Assembly: GCA_963746605.1 (NCBI GenBank)
Contig: CAVVCH010000006.1
Coordinates: 4,370-68,369, forward strand
From: CAVQSS01 sp963746605
GTDB lineage: Bacteria; Desulfobacterota; RBG-13-43-22
Reading direction: 5' to 3'
Length of the DNA: 64,000 nucleotides
Position numbers and translations under genes: made by a program. Under the pieces are notes generated by a model. The model was given only the letters and a program-made list of their open reading frames with translations, did no database searches and was not told where the DNA came from. Below are positions 55,179 to 64,000 of the stretch, one piece after another (positions within the stretch are counted from its first letter, which is position 1; every line of letters begins with the position of its first letter).

Positions 55179-58100
55179 TTATGTAGCTCGGTCCAGTTCT
55201 TTCCTTACAGCCATTCCCAGTTTCTCCAGAACATAGGGCTTTTTTACATAGTCGCCCGCGCCGAGCGCTTGAGCGGCTTTCACCCGCTCCGTTTCCGAAA
55301 AACCACTGACGATAATGGCCTTCTGGTTCGGATGAATCGTAAGCACACTCCGGTAAGTGTCCAGTCCGTCCATACCGGGGTCCATAATCATGTCCAGAAT
55401 CACGAGATCCACCGTATGTTCCTCCAGGTAGGCCACCGCCTCTTCACCGCTGGGGACCTTTGTTACGGAGTAATTCAATTTCTCGAGCATCTCCGCGGCT
55501 AAATCACGCTGTCCCTTAACGTCATCTACAATGAGAATGGTCTCGCTTTTCCCCAGGTATTCGGAAATGGAGACGGACCTATCTTCCGCGTTGATTTCTT
55601 CCCGTGTCACCGGAAAATAGAGCGTGAAGGTACTTCCTTTTTGCTCCTTGGTTTGAACATTTATGTATCCGCAATGATCTTTCACCGTACCCCAAACCAC
55701 CGCCAGCCCTAATCCGGTTCCGCTTCTCCCCATGGCCTTCTTGGTATAAAAAGGCTCAAAAATTCGCTTCAGATCAGATACGGGTATCCCTTCACCCGTA
55801 TCTGATACAGAAAGGACCACATAGTCTCCCTCCCGGACCTCATCATATCCCTGGATTGGTCTTTCCAGATACTGATTGGATGTTTTAATAGTCAGGGCGC
55901 CGCCTTTCGGCATGGCCTCACTGGCATTCGAAAGTAGATTGAATAACGTCTTACCGAGATGGACGGGAGAACCGGAGATGTTCAACAGGTCCGGTTCCAG
56001 ATCGGCCTTGATCGTTACCGAAGGATGGTAGGAAGACAGATTTTCAAACTCCGGTGAATTCTGACAATCAACGATGATTTTGTTCAGATTAAGTACCTGC
56101 TTGTTGGCTACCCCCCTTCTGGCCAAGGTCAGCAGATCCTGGACAATAGCGGCCGCCCGCTTGCTCCCGCCCAGAATATTCACCAGACCGGGCCTCAGCG
56201 GGCTTGAGTCCTCTACATCATAAAGGAGCAACTCCGAATAGCCGACAATAATTCCCAGAACATTGTTGAGGTCGTGGGCGACACCACCCGCCAAGGTCCC
56301 CAGGGCCTCCATTTTCTCCGCACGTTGTAACCGTTCCTCCAGCTTCCGCTTTTCCTCCTCGGCCATCCGTCGTTCGGTGATGTCATGGAAGAAAACAAGG
56401 GCGCCGTTCTGGTTCTCGTAGAGGAAGGGCACGGCGGAGACCTCAACATCAAAGGATGTGCCATCGAGTTTGAGAAATTTTTGTTCCAGCGGCGGGATGT
56501 CTTTTCTTTCCTCGTTGAGCAACCGGATGCGCTCCCGGACTGCTTCGTGATAATCGGGGTGGATTCGGTTCATGACGGGACTGCCGAGGAATTGGTCGGG
56601 GGATATTCCGCCAAACAGCCCTACCGCCGCCTTGTTCACATAAGCGAACTGTCTTTGGGTTTGAATGAATATGGCTTCCGGTGCGTTTTCCACCAGCGAG
56701 CGGAAGCGTGCCTCGCTCTCGCGCAGCGCCTCCTCGGCCCACTTGCGGCTGGTGATATCTCTTAGGTAGACCAGGGAAACCGCTTCGCCCTGATAGAGCG
56801 TCTTGGAGGCAGAGATTTCAATATAAATAGGTTCACCATTTTTTCGCTGGCCTTTAAATTCATATTGGGAGTGTACGGCCTCTCCTTTTTGCCTTCGGCG
56901 GTTAATTTCTTGGACCCTCTCTTGATCGTCCGGGTGAACCATCATGTCAATCGGTTTGCCTATGATTTCTTCCGGTCGATCATAGCCAAAGATTTCCACC
57001 ATCCGCTGATTGACAAAGATATGCCGGTCCCCTTTAACCAAGGTGACGCCGTCATTGGATTGTTCGATGGCCGTCCGGTAGCGCTCCTCACTCTCTCTCA
57101 GCGCCTCCTCCGTCTGCTTGCGCTCGCTGACATCGGTAACCATGGCAAAGGATCCGGCGATGCCCCCCTGATCGTTCAAGAGGGGAGTGGCACTGGCCAA
57201 GACCCAGATCAATTTCCCGTTTTTGCAGACGAATCGACGTTCATAGGTCTCGCCTTGACCCAGGCGACGTTTTTCCATACTGAGGTGGTGGGCCGAAAGG
57301 TCTTCGGCGTATATGAAGCGGTCCGGGCTCTGGCCGATCATCTCTTCGGGCTTATAGCCGAGCATGTCGAGCATCTTTTGATTGGCAAAGCTAATGCTTT
57401 GTGACTCGTCCAAAGCCAAAATGCCTTCGTTGGCCGTCTCCACAATGAGGCGGTAACGTTCCTCGGCTTTTTTTCGGTTCAATTCCGCTATTTTTCTGCG
57501 GCGATTCATCTCCAGCAACGCGACGATCATGCCAGCCTGCAAGGCGATTAACGCCAGGAAACCGATTACATATCCTTTATAGTCCTCCCAGATCGAGGTC
57601 GGGCGATTGACAATGATACTCGCCTTAGGCAAACGGTCAGTCCTGACTCCCCAGCGTTTGAGTTGCGGCCAGTTGAATCGAGGAGCGATTCGAGGTGGGA
57701 GAGTGGTGAGCGGTTGGGTGATTGAAAAATTGCCCTTCAGGATGTCAAGCGCCAATTGGGCGGTTCTGGCACCTTCATCTCCATAGCTCAGCATAAAACC
57801 GCCGACCACCAAAGGGAGTATCTCGTCATAAAGACCGAAAATCGGGGCATTCGATCCTTTGGAAAGGGCTATCGCCACTTCCCTGGGAACGAAAGTCCGA
57901 CCGGTCCGGTCTTTATAAAGGGCAATATATAGGACGATAGTTTCCGGCGGCAGGGCGCCGATCCGCTGCAGGGTTTCCTCGTAGGTGAGGCCGCTGCTAT
58001 ACTCGAAATCCAGTTTGCCAAACCATGGTGCCAATTGGTTCCTGGCATTTTGTTCCCAGCGTCGCTCATCCTCACCGTCACCTGCGACGACGAAAACCCG

Positions 58101-58724
58101 TTTGGTTTGAGGAAACAGGGACAGCGCCGCTTCCAGTGTCTCCGCAACGCCCAAAATGCTGGGGATTTGGACGATTCGGCGTGAAGATTCGACCGAATGA
58201 ATGATGTCGGAGGTGAGGATGGCCAAAAGGGGTGTCTGTGGAGAAAAATTCCGGCCTTCTTTTAAGATGAAATCCCTGGCCAGGCCTTCTACGGTGATGA
58301 TCAGGTCAATTTTCTTGTCGGCATATTTCTTTCGTAGTAAATCAAGCAGGTTCAGTCGATATTCCGGACTGCTGTTCCGTACCAGGTCCAATTGTTCAAG
58401 ATAGACAGATTTAAGAGGAAATCCGGCACGTTCCAGGCTGGAAAAGAAGGCGACCATGTTTTTTCTGTAGGCGGGCAGGTAAAGACCAGCGGAATAAAGG
58501 AGTAGTATGGACTTTGGTGCCGGAGACTGTAAAGCAGGGGCCCGTGATGATTGGGCCTTGGCCACCCCGGTGTTTAGTCCCCGAGTAGGAACGATCAGGA
58601 TTAGAAAAAAGAGGAGACCGAAAATCAGAGCGCTATATATGCGGCCAGGTATTTTATCTCCGCTCTCGCCTTCCTGAAAATGTATTCCCCTCAAAAGGGG
58701 GTTGTCCCTTTTCGCACTTTTCAT
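55179..58724 (-). CDS. Hybrid sensor histidine kinase with periplasmic ABC_sub_bind domain, multiple PAS and receiver
   Basis: About 1180 residues. N-terminal membrane helix (ALIFGLLFFLILIVPTRG), then an ABC_sub_bind-like (PF04392) periplasmic domain of about 270 residues (SILLLYSAGLYLPAYRKNMV ... VFVVAGDGEDERRWEQN ... GGFMLSYGDEGARTAQLALD). A second helix (GYVIGFLALIALQAGMIVAL) leads to three PAS domains, HisKA with His in AGGVAHDLNNVLG, HATPase with SVSDTGEGIPVSD, and a C-terminal receiver (ILIVDDVKGQ, Asp in LVILDMIMDPGMDG, Lys in YVKKPYV). ATG 58724 is used, 58736 is also possible. It lies downstream of the acyl-CoA ligase on the same strand. Confidence 0.9.
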   Translation of the reverse strand: MKSAKRDNPLLRGIHFQEGESGDKIPGRIYSALIFGLLFFLILIVPTRGLNTGVAKAQSSRAPALQSPAPKSILLLYSAGLYLPAYRKNMVAFFSSLERAGFPLKSVYLEQLDLVRNSSPEYRLNLLDLLRKKYADKKIDLIITVEGLARDFILKEGRNFSPQTPLLAILTSDIIHSVESSRRIVQIPSILGVAETLEAALSLFPQTKRVFVVAGDGEDERRWEQNARNQLAPWFGKLDFEYSSGLTYEETLQRIGALPPETIVLYIALYKDRTGRTFVPREVAIALSKGSNAPIFGLYDEILPLVVGGFMLSYGDEGARTAQLALDILKGNFSITQPLTTLPPRIAPRFNWPQLKRWGVRTDRLPKASIIVNRPTSIWEDYKGYVIGFLALIALQAGMIVALLEMNRRRKIAELNRKKAEERYRLIVETANEGILALDESQSISFANQKMLDMLGYKPEEMIGQSPDRFIYAEDLSAHHLSMEKRRLGQGETYERRFVCKNGKLIWVLASATPLLNDQGGIAGSFAMVTDVSERKQTEEALRESEERYRTAIEQSNDGVTLVKGDRHIFVNQRMVEIFGYDRPEEIIGKPIDMMVHPDDQERVQEINRRRQKGEAVHSQYEFKGQRKNGEPIYIEISASKTLYQGEAVSLVYLRDITSRKWAEEALRESEARFRSLVENAPEAIFIQTQRQFAYVNKAAVGLFGGISPDQFLGSPVMNRIHPDYHEAVRERIRLLNEERKDIPPLEQKFLKLDGTSFDVEVSAVPFLYENQNGALVFFHDITERRMAEEEKRKLEERLQRAEKMEALGTLAGGVAHDLNNVLGIIVGYSELLLYDVEDSSPLRPGLVNILGGSKRAAAIVQDLLTLARRGVANKQVLNLNKIIVDCQNSPEFENLSSYHPSVTIKADLEPDLLNISGSPVHLGKTLFNLLSNASEAMPKGGALTIKTSNQYLERPIQGYDEVREGDYVVLSVSDTGEGIPVSDLKRIFEPFYTKKAMGRSGTGLGLAVVWGTVKDHCGYINVQTKEQKGSTFTLYFPVTREEINAEDRSVSISEYLGKSETILIVDDVKGQRDLAAEMLEKLNYSVTKVPSGEEAVAYLEEHTVDLVILDMIMDPGMDGLDTYRSVLTIHPNQKAIIVSGFSETERVKAAQALGAGDYVKKPYVLEKLGMAVRKELDRAT

Positions 58725-58846
58725 AATGATTGCCATGATTGCCGTTTGGACTTTTTTGCTATTTTCAAAATGAAATCTCGAGGATTACAGGAGGGAGTCC
58801 CTTTTCGGAAGAATATCGTCTGTCCAACCGGGTTAAGCGGACTCAC

Positions 58847-59868
58847 TTATTTAGGGCCGTCCTTCAGTACGCGGCGGAGGATTTTCCCAGAGGGGCTACG
58901 GGGGATGGCCTCGATGAACACCACCCGGTGCAGGCGTTTGTATTTGGCCAGGCCTTTGGCGGCGTATTCGATCAGGTCTTCCGCGGTGCATTCGGCCTTG
59001 GGCCGCAGGACCACGTAGGCCACGGGTACCTCGCCGAAATCGGGGTGGGCTTCCGCGATGACAGCCGCGTCCTGCACTTCGGGATGCCCAACCAGGATAT
59101 GCTCGATTTCCGCCGGGGCCACCTGAAAGCCTTTGCACTTGATCAGTTCTTTCAACCGGTCGACGATATACACGTAGCCATCCTCATCTTTCCGGCCCAA
59201 GTCGCCGGTCCGCAGCCAGCCATCCACCAGAGTCCGGGACGTAGCCTCCGGGTCCTGATAGTAGCCTTTCATTACCTGGGGGCCCCGCACCCAGAGCTCT
59301 CCCACTTCTCCGACCGGGAGTTCCATCATGGTCCCCGGGTTGACGATCTTATCCTCCGTATTGGCCAGCGGCCAACCGATGGAGCCCACTTTGATCCGGT
59401 CCAGGGGATTGACATGGGTGGTGGGAGATGATTCCGTCAATCCGTAGCCTTGCATGACCGGCACGCCGGTGATCCGGGTGAATCGTTCCTGGATCTCGGG
59501 GGAAAGGGGTGCGCCGCCGGTGTTGATGTACCGCAACCGGCTCCAGTCCATGGTCGGGACCTGCGGGTCCTGGCAGAATTCCTGGACGATCAGGGGAACG
59601 GTAAAAAAGAGGGTAGGGCGAAAGGTTTTAAAAAGCGTTAGAAATTCGTCCAGCGGGCGGAAGCGGCTGGCCACCACCTGGGTCGCTCCCCCCAGGATAG
59701 CGGCCCCCATGAGAACAGTCATCCCGTATATGTGAAAAAAAGGGAGCTGGTTGATAAAGAGATCGTCTTCGTGGACCCCATGGGCTTGCACCACCTGAAA
59801 GAGGTTGCTCACCAGATTATGGTGGGTCAGCATCACCCCCTTGGGCAGGCCGGTGGTTCCGCTGGAGA
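58847..59868 (-). CDS. Acyl-CoA ligase (4-coumarate:CoA ligase-like), N-terminal third missing
   Basis: ANL-superfamily enzyme from the phosphate loop onward: SSGTTGLPKGVMLTHHNLV, YGLTESSPTTHVNP, LRTGDLGRKDEDG, KGFQVAPAEIE, and the catalytic Lys in PRSPSGKILRRVL. About 340 residues remain of the usual 520 to 540. The similarity ends abruptly at the loop (59868), where the sequence on the other strand is the end of an ABC permease; the open frame continues as nonsense to 59959. It cannot be a complete enzyme. Confidence 0.85.
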
Positions 59869-59977
59869 CGACGTCGTTCTGGTCGGCGTGCTGATCATGG
59901 CCGCGCTTGGCTACGGGCTGGACCAGCTCTTCCGCGCGCTCGAAAGGCGCGTGGTGCATTGGGCGGGGCGGGACTGA
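59867..59977 (+). pseudogene. C-terminal fragment of an ABC transporter permease (SsuC/TauC/NitT-like)
   Basis: Reading DDVVLVGVLIMAALGYGLDQ LFRALERRVVHWAGRD and then stop matches the conserved C-terminal helix and LERRLLRW tail of aliphatic sulfonate, nitrate or taurine permeases. Only the last 36 residues remain; the rest is replaced by the acyl-CoA ligase on the other strand. Confidence 0.75.
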
Positions 59978-60353
59978 CCTTCGGACTCCTGTGGCTGCCC
60001 CGCGTTATGCCGCGGCCACTCGGTCGGATCGCTTCAATGCCGGTGACCGGCCAGCTCCAGCCGTAGCGCCTCGTCCTCCGAAGCGGATGCTCAACAGCAA
60101 CGCCCGACCATTTCATCCTCCCCTCGGCCTGGTCAGGTGAACCCGTGATAGCCTTATCCGGACGACGATTGCCACGGCGGTTACTGCGTCCGTAATCGAA
60201 TATTTGGTCGCCTACCAGCTCACCTGAGGACTTACGTCATGGGCGTCAAAATTTGGTATCGCGGCGAACCGGTGGCGCTGGCATCACGGCTGTCGCATGG
60301 ACTGTCGTAACAGATCCGGCGTGGGCGTCCTGAAAAGAAGAATCGGGAAGCTG
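59978..60353. other. Gene-free interval
   Basis: 376 nt between the permease fragment and the metalloprotease. No open frame with coding character on either strand and no repeat seen. The base composition is more GC-rich than the Desulfobacterota part of the window. Confidence 0.5.
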
Positions 60354-62471
60354 ATGCGCCCGTCGCTTGGCGCCTTGGTGTTGGCGCTCGCGGCTTTCCT
60401 GTCGATTTCGGGGCCCGCCGCCGCTGTTGAGCTGCTCCAGCCGACCGGCGCCGTTCGGCTGGCGCCGATGGGCCTGGGACGCGCGTCTGCTCCGGTGAGA
60501 TTCGATACCGATGCAGCGTTCTCGCTGAAGCCCGGCGAGGAAGCAACGCTCTCCATTCCTGAGGAGGTGTCCTACCCTGTCGCATTTGAAAGGGCCATTG
60601 AGCATGCCAGCGGTAGCCGCACATGGGTGGGCCGCCTCAAGGGTGCTTTCACGCCAGGGCGGGTCGTCATCACCCACGGTAACGCGGGATCTTTCGGTCT
60701 GTTCGTTCTGCCGGAGGGGGCCTTTTACCTCACGACCATCGCTGGCCGTCAACAAGTTGGCAAGTACGCAGCGGACGTGGAGGCCGGCGAGGCGTTCGAC
60801 GACGACAGTATCCTGCCGCCAAGCGAAGCGGCGGTGTCGGTGGTCGCCAAGACGGCCCCCTTGCCGCCTCAGGTCAAAGCCTTGGCAGCCACCGCTGCGA
60901 CCGAGAACACGACCGTCGATCTCATGATCCTGTACACACCAACCGTGGCCGCGCGCTACGGGGGAGCGTTACAGGCCCGACTGGATCAACTGGTCGCGAT
61001 CGCCAATCAAGCTTTTGTGGATAGCGGGATTCAGGTGGTCCTACGGCTCGTTCACGCTGAGCAGGTCGAATACAGTGAAACCGTGGATTCGCAGACTGCA
61101 CTGACTGAACTTGCCAAGAGCGATAACCCCTCCAGTACGGCAGCATCTGTACCGAGCCTCGCTCATGTATCGACCCTCCGGAGGGCCAAGAATGCTGATC
61201 TGGTCACGCTTGTGCGACCATATTTGCGGGCACATTCGCCTGGGAGCAGCCGGGCCTATTTCGCAGTGGGCCAGAGAGTAGGTACCGGTGAACTGGTGGC
61301 GTACCCCACCTATGGGTACTCCGTAGTAAGCGAAGGGGACGCGATCGATGTAGCCGGGTGGCATGCACTCGATTCCAATCTAGTGCATGAGATTGGACAC
61401 AACTTCGGCGCTCAACATGATCGAGATCACGCGAGCGGGCCGGGAGCCTTCCCCTATGCATATGGCTTCGGCGTACCTGGGGTGTTTGCTACGATCATGG
61501 CCCATAGCTACATCGACGCGCCGCGCGCCTATGTGTTTTCCAGTCCGGACCTCTCCTGTCCGGGCGGCCCCTGTGGCGTATCCGAAACCAATCCAACGGC
61601 AAGTGCAAACAATGTCCTAACGCTGAACAATATGCGACAGCTCGTCGCGGGATTCATGCCGGCCATGGGGACCGTATCTCCCAACTACCAAGGGTTGTGG
61701 TGGAACGTGCCGGCGGCCTCGGAGTCGGGCTGGGGCATCAACCTCGCGCACCAGGGCGACACGATCTTCGCCACCTGGTTTACCTACGACGCATCGGGTA
61801 AGGCATGGTGGCTAACGATGACCGCCGACAAGACCGCGTCCGGGAACTATGTCGGGACGATCTACCAAACCACCGGGCCGGCGTTCAGCGCTGTTCCGTT
61901 CGATCCCAATCAGGTCACGCGCACGGCAGTTGGATCGGGGACCTTGACGTTCAGCAGTGTCAGCAGTGGCACGTTCGCCTACACGGTCAACGGCATCCCG
62001 CAGACCAAGGCAATTACGCAACAACAGTTCGGGCCACTACCGACCTGCTTGTGGGGCGCCCAAGTGGACCTGACGAAGGCGACTAATTTCCAGGATTTGT
62101 GGTGGGCGGCGCCCCCGGGTTCGGAATCGGGCTGGGGCATCAACCTCACCCAGCAGGGGACGACGATTTTCGCCACCTGGTTCACTTACGATGTGAATCG
62201 CAACCCGTTGTGGTACTCGGTAACGGCACCGTTGACGGCGTCGAACACCTTCTCGGGGACGTTGTACCGGACGACCGGGCCCGCATTCAGTTCAGTGCCG
62301 TTCAACCCCAATCTGGTACAACGCACGGCAATAGGCTCAGCAACGTTGACCTTCACCAACGGCAACAGCGGGACGTTGGCCTATCAGGTTACCGACGGCA
62401 CGAACGTGGCGAATCAGACGAAGGCGATTACGCGGCAAGTGTTCCGAGCGCCGGGAACCGTGTGCCAGTAA
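60354..62471 (+). CDS. Secreted reprolysin-like zinc metalloprotease with two C-terminal repeats
   Basis: About 705 residues from ATG 60354, which starts a signal peptide (MRPSLGALVLALAAFLSISG, cleavage after AAA). A prodomain is followed by the catalytic domain with VDLMILYTPTVAARYGGALQ and the zinc motif VHEIGHNFGAQHDRDH at about residue 345. Two C-terminal repeats of about 120 residues follow: each has LWW-x-PAxSESGWGINL, TIFATWFTYD and TxGPAFSxVPFxPN. Such repeats are seen on beta-proteobacterial secreted proteins and are probably adhesive or beta-sandwich modules. A longer frame to 60297 exists. Confidence 0.87.
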   Translation: MRPSLGALVLALAAFLSISGPAAAVELLQPTGAVRLAPMGLGRASAPVRFDTDAAFSLKPGEEATLSIPEEVSYPVAFERAIEHASGSRTWVGRLKGAFTPGRVVITHGNAGSFGLFVLPEGAFYLTTIAGRQQVGKYAADVEAGEAFDDDSILPPSEAAVSVVAKTAPLPPQVKALAATAATENTTVDLMILYTPTVAARYGGALQARLDQLVAIANQAFVDSGIQVVLRLVHAEQVEYSETVDSQTALTELAKSDNPSSTAASVPSLAHVSTLRRAKNADLVTLVRPYLRAHSPGSSRAYFAVGQRVGTGELVAYPTYGYSVVSEGDAIDVAGWHALDSNLVHEIGHNFGAQHDRDHASGPGAFPYAYGFGVPGVFATIMAHSYIDAPRAYVFSSPDLSCPGGPCGVSETNPTASANNVLTLNNMRQLVAGFMPAMGTVSPNYQGLWWNVPAASESGWGINLAHQGDTIFATWFTYDASGKAWWLTMTADKTASGNYVGTIYQTTGPAFSAVPFDPNQVTRTAVGSGTLTFSSVSSGTFAYTVNGIPQTKAITQQQFGPLPTCLWGAQVDLTKATNFQDLWWAAPPGSESGWGINLTQQGTTIFATWFTYDVNRNPLWYSVTAPLTASNTFSGTLYRTTGPAFSSVPFNPNLVQRTAIGSATLTFTNGNSGTLAYQVTDGTNVANQTKAITRQVFRAPGTVCQ

Positions 62472-62594
62472 ATGTGCGCGTGTAGCCCGAAATCACGCGA
62501 ATCGTTAGCCGCAGTGTCCTAGCCCGCTTCGCGGTTGTAGGAATTCCTCGAAGTCTGCGAACGTCTGCTTTCCCCCTGCGCCAAAGGCAGCACT

Positions 62595-62626
62595 GGGTCG
62601 TTATGCTGAGCTCAGCATAACGACCC
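62595..62626. terminator. Perfect 32-bp palindrome
   Basis: Arm GGGTCGTTATGCTGAG followed immediately by its reverse complement. It lies between the convergent protease and binding-protein genes, so a bidirectional terminator is plausible; no T-run follows. It might also be a mobile-element or protein-binding site. Confidence 0.45.
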
Positions 62627-62738
62627 CACTCCGGACAGTAGCCTTTCTCGAAACCAGACGTTCAGCGAACGAAACTGAGCGGCACGGAATGCGGGTATCG
62701 CATCCTCACTGGCATGGTAATCCAGACTGGATAGGCAG

Positions 62739-63740
62739 TTACTGGATCACCTCGTCCGCGCGCAATAGTACGCTCTGCGGTATCGTGATGCCGAGCGCCT
62801 TCGCCGTTTTCAGGTTGATCACCAACTGGAACTTCGTTGGCTGCTCAACCGCAAGGTCGGCCGGCTTGGCACCCTTCAGGATCTTGTCGACGTATACGGC
62901 ACCGCGCCGATTCAATTCGATGAGATCGGGTCCATACGACAGCAGTCCGCCCGCAACGACCATTTCACGGACCAGATACATCGTGGGGAGTCTCGCGCGC
63001 GACGCCAGATCCGGGATGCGTTGCGACGGGTTATGGAAGATCGGATCGCCCACAACCCACAGGGCATCGGCATGTTGTTGGACCGCGGCATCGATCGCGC
63101 GCTCGATTCCCTCCGGCGACCGGACCTCGAGCACTTGCAGTTTCACCCCCAATTGCCGCGCCGCGGGCGGCGCTTCCACCGGAAAGAGCGCGCTAGTGAC
63201 CTCGTTGCTTGGATTGAGCAAGACGGCAATCCGAGTCGCTTGCGGCACCGCTTGCTTCAATACTTCCAGTCCCTTCGCCATGAAGCCGCCCGGAACCACC
63301 GTCGCTACTCCTGTGACGTTGCCTCCCGGTCGAGCGAGGCTCTCGACCAGCCCGACGCGAACCGGATCCGCGACGGCGATGAAGACGATGGGAATCGTGG
63401 ATGTGGCGTTCTTTACGGCTCGACTCGGCTGCGGAGATGATGCAATGATGAGATCCGGTTTGAGGTCGACCAACTCCTGCGCGAGGGCGGGTAATCGTTC
63501 GAACTGTCCACCAGCGGCGCGATACTCGATGTGCAGGTTACCGCCCTCGACCCATCCGGCGCTGCGCAGTGCGTCGCGTAGCGCATCATAACCGGGGATC
63601 TCGCAACGGATGCTGCAAAGCAGACCGATGTGCGCAACCCTTTCCGTTGGCTGGGCGCCAACATTCACCGACGCCGCGATGAGGCCGCCGGCGATCGCAC
63701 AAAGCTGGATGCACCTACTTGTACCGCGATCAGCAATCAA
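62739..63740 (-). CDS. ABC_sub_bind (PF04392) periplasmic binding protein
   Basis: 333 residues with signal sequence (CIQLCAIAGGLIAASVNVGA-Q) and the mature region RVAHIGLLCSIRC, YDALRDALRSAGWVEGGNLH, ALAQELVDLKPDLIIASSPQ, PIVFIAVADPVRVGLVESLA, RPGGNVTGVATVVPGGFMAK, YGPDLIELNRRGAVYVDKIL. This is typical of the large ABC_sub_bind family in beta- and alphaproteobacteria, usually with an unknown ligand. Convergent to the protease gene. Confidence 0.88.
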   Translation of the reverse strand: MIADRGTSRCIQLCAIAGGLIAASVNVGAQPTERVAHIGLLCSIRCEIPGYDALRDALRSAGWVEGGNLHIEYRAAGGQFERLPALAQELVDLKPDLIIASSPQPSRAVKNATSTIPIVFIAVADPVRVGLVESLARPGGNVTGVATVVPGGFMAKGLEVLKQAVPQATRIAVLLNPSNEVTSALFPVEAPPAARQLGVKLQVLEVRSPEGIERAIDAAVQQHADALWVVGDPIFHNPSQRIPDLASRARLPTMYLVREMVVAGGLLSYGPDLIELNRRGAVYVDKILKGAKPADLAVEQPTKFQLVINLKTAKALGITIPQSVLLRADEVIQ

Positions 63741-63749
63741 TGAATCACC

Positions 63750-64000
63750 TCATTTGCGCAGCGCCCACGTAAACGCCAGGTTCCGCCATATCGGCGCAGT
63801 ATGCTCCAGGTGCCCCTGCCCGTCGGCGATAGCCTCCGCCTGGCGGCTCGCGGACTGACGCGAGATTCGGGCGGTGTTCAGTGCTTGAGAATCCATCAGC
63901 TTTGATACGTGGACCATTCCAGAGCGATCGAGCACACGCATCAGACTCAATGACTGCTCTGGAGCGATTTGAGAGAAGGCGACGACTGGCTGCTCGTGGC
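63750..64000 (-). CDS. C-terminal part of an unidentified protein, cut by window edge
   Basis: The frame is open to the right edge: HEQPVVAFSQIAPEQSLSLM, RVLDRSGMVHVSKLMDSQAL, then NTARISRQSASRQAEAIADG, ending AFTWALRK. It ends 10 nt before the binding-protein start on the same strand, so they may share a transcript. The family cannot be named from this piece. Confidence 0.45.
   Translation of the reverse strand, partial: HEQPVVAFSQIAPEQSLSLMRVLDRSGMVHVSKLMDSQALNTARISRQSASRQAEAIADGQGHLEHTAPIWRNLAFTWALRK

Noticed and set aside
59732..59977. An 81-residue complete gene on the plus strand
   Set aside because: Only its last 36 residues are protein-like (permease end); the first 45 are antisense to the acyl-CoA ligase.

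Overview
The window reads as a piece of an anaerobic Desulfobacterota (delta-proteobacterial) genome, probably from a metagenome-type assembly. The evidence is the gene repertoire: three branched-chain-type ABC substrate-binding systems, two acyl-CoA ligases, an NtrC-type sigma-54 regulator, LarC, a 645-residue aconitase and many dispersed inverted repeats. There is no rRNA or tRNA gene to place it more precisely. Family assignments come from recognising protein motifs by eye; no database search was run.

Layout. 1-7.4 kb (minus strand): malic enzyme (cut by the window edge), a P1-family peptidase, aconitase, a membrane sensor kinase and LptG. 7.6-11.6 kb (plus): dGTPase, then an RsbRD-PAS histidine kinase coupled to a sigma-54 response regulator. 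12-18.9 kb (plus): a complete Liv-type ABC importer followed by an acyl-CoA ligase, suggesting uptake and CoA activation of an organic acid. 19-24.4 kb (mostly minus): PAP2 phosphatase, GreA, LarC and Lon. 24.6-29.2 kb (plus): a second complete Liv-type importer. 29.2-32.8 kb: a sugar nucleotidyltransferase, an AmgK-like sugar kinase and Der. 32.8-37.6 kb: a mosaic of toxin-antitoxin remnants, a lone substrate-binding protein, repeats, a SagB-like nitroreductase and an ORF6N-domain gene.

37.8-48.1 kb is a complete type I-C CRISPR-Cas locus in the order cas3-cas5-cas8c-cas7-[DinD-like remnant, four-helix-bundle gene]-cas4-cas1-cas2-array. The array has 12 identical 32-nt repeats. Five of the seven cas genes carry single-base indels, although their motifs and pieces are well preserved. 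The four-helix-bundle gene overlaps cas4 by an ATGA, so it looks like part of the operon. The array ends in a perfect palindrome next to a broken partial copy of a downstream mgtC gene.

48.3-50.7 kb holds two type II toxin-antitoxin pairs and MgtC. 50.7-58.7 kb holds a SnoaL-like protein, an outer-membrane-type transporter, an HD-GYP phosphodiesterase, two secreted proteins and a large hybrid kinase with a periplasmic ABC_sub_bind domain. At about 59,868 a truncated acyl-CoA ligase is fused back-to-back to the truncated C-terminus of an ABC permease. From there to the end (reprolysin-like protease, ABC_sub_bind lipid/solute-binding protein) the gene content resembles a beta- or alphaproteobacterium. 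This is either a recombination junction or a chimeric contig.

Single-base frameshifts recur across the window, at about 5446, 11130, 19095, 19940, 25708, 31225, 35746 and densely in cas3, cas8c and cas7. They lie mostly at short homopolymers. They may be assembly errors, but all 12 CRISPR repeats, each with C6 and G5 runs, are identical, which argues against indiscriminate homopolymer error.
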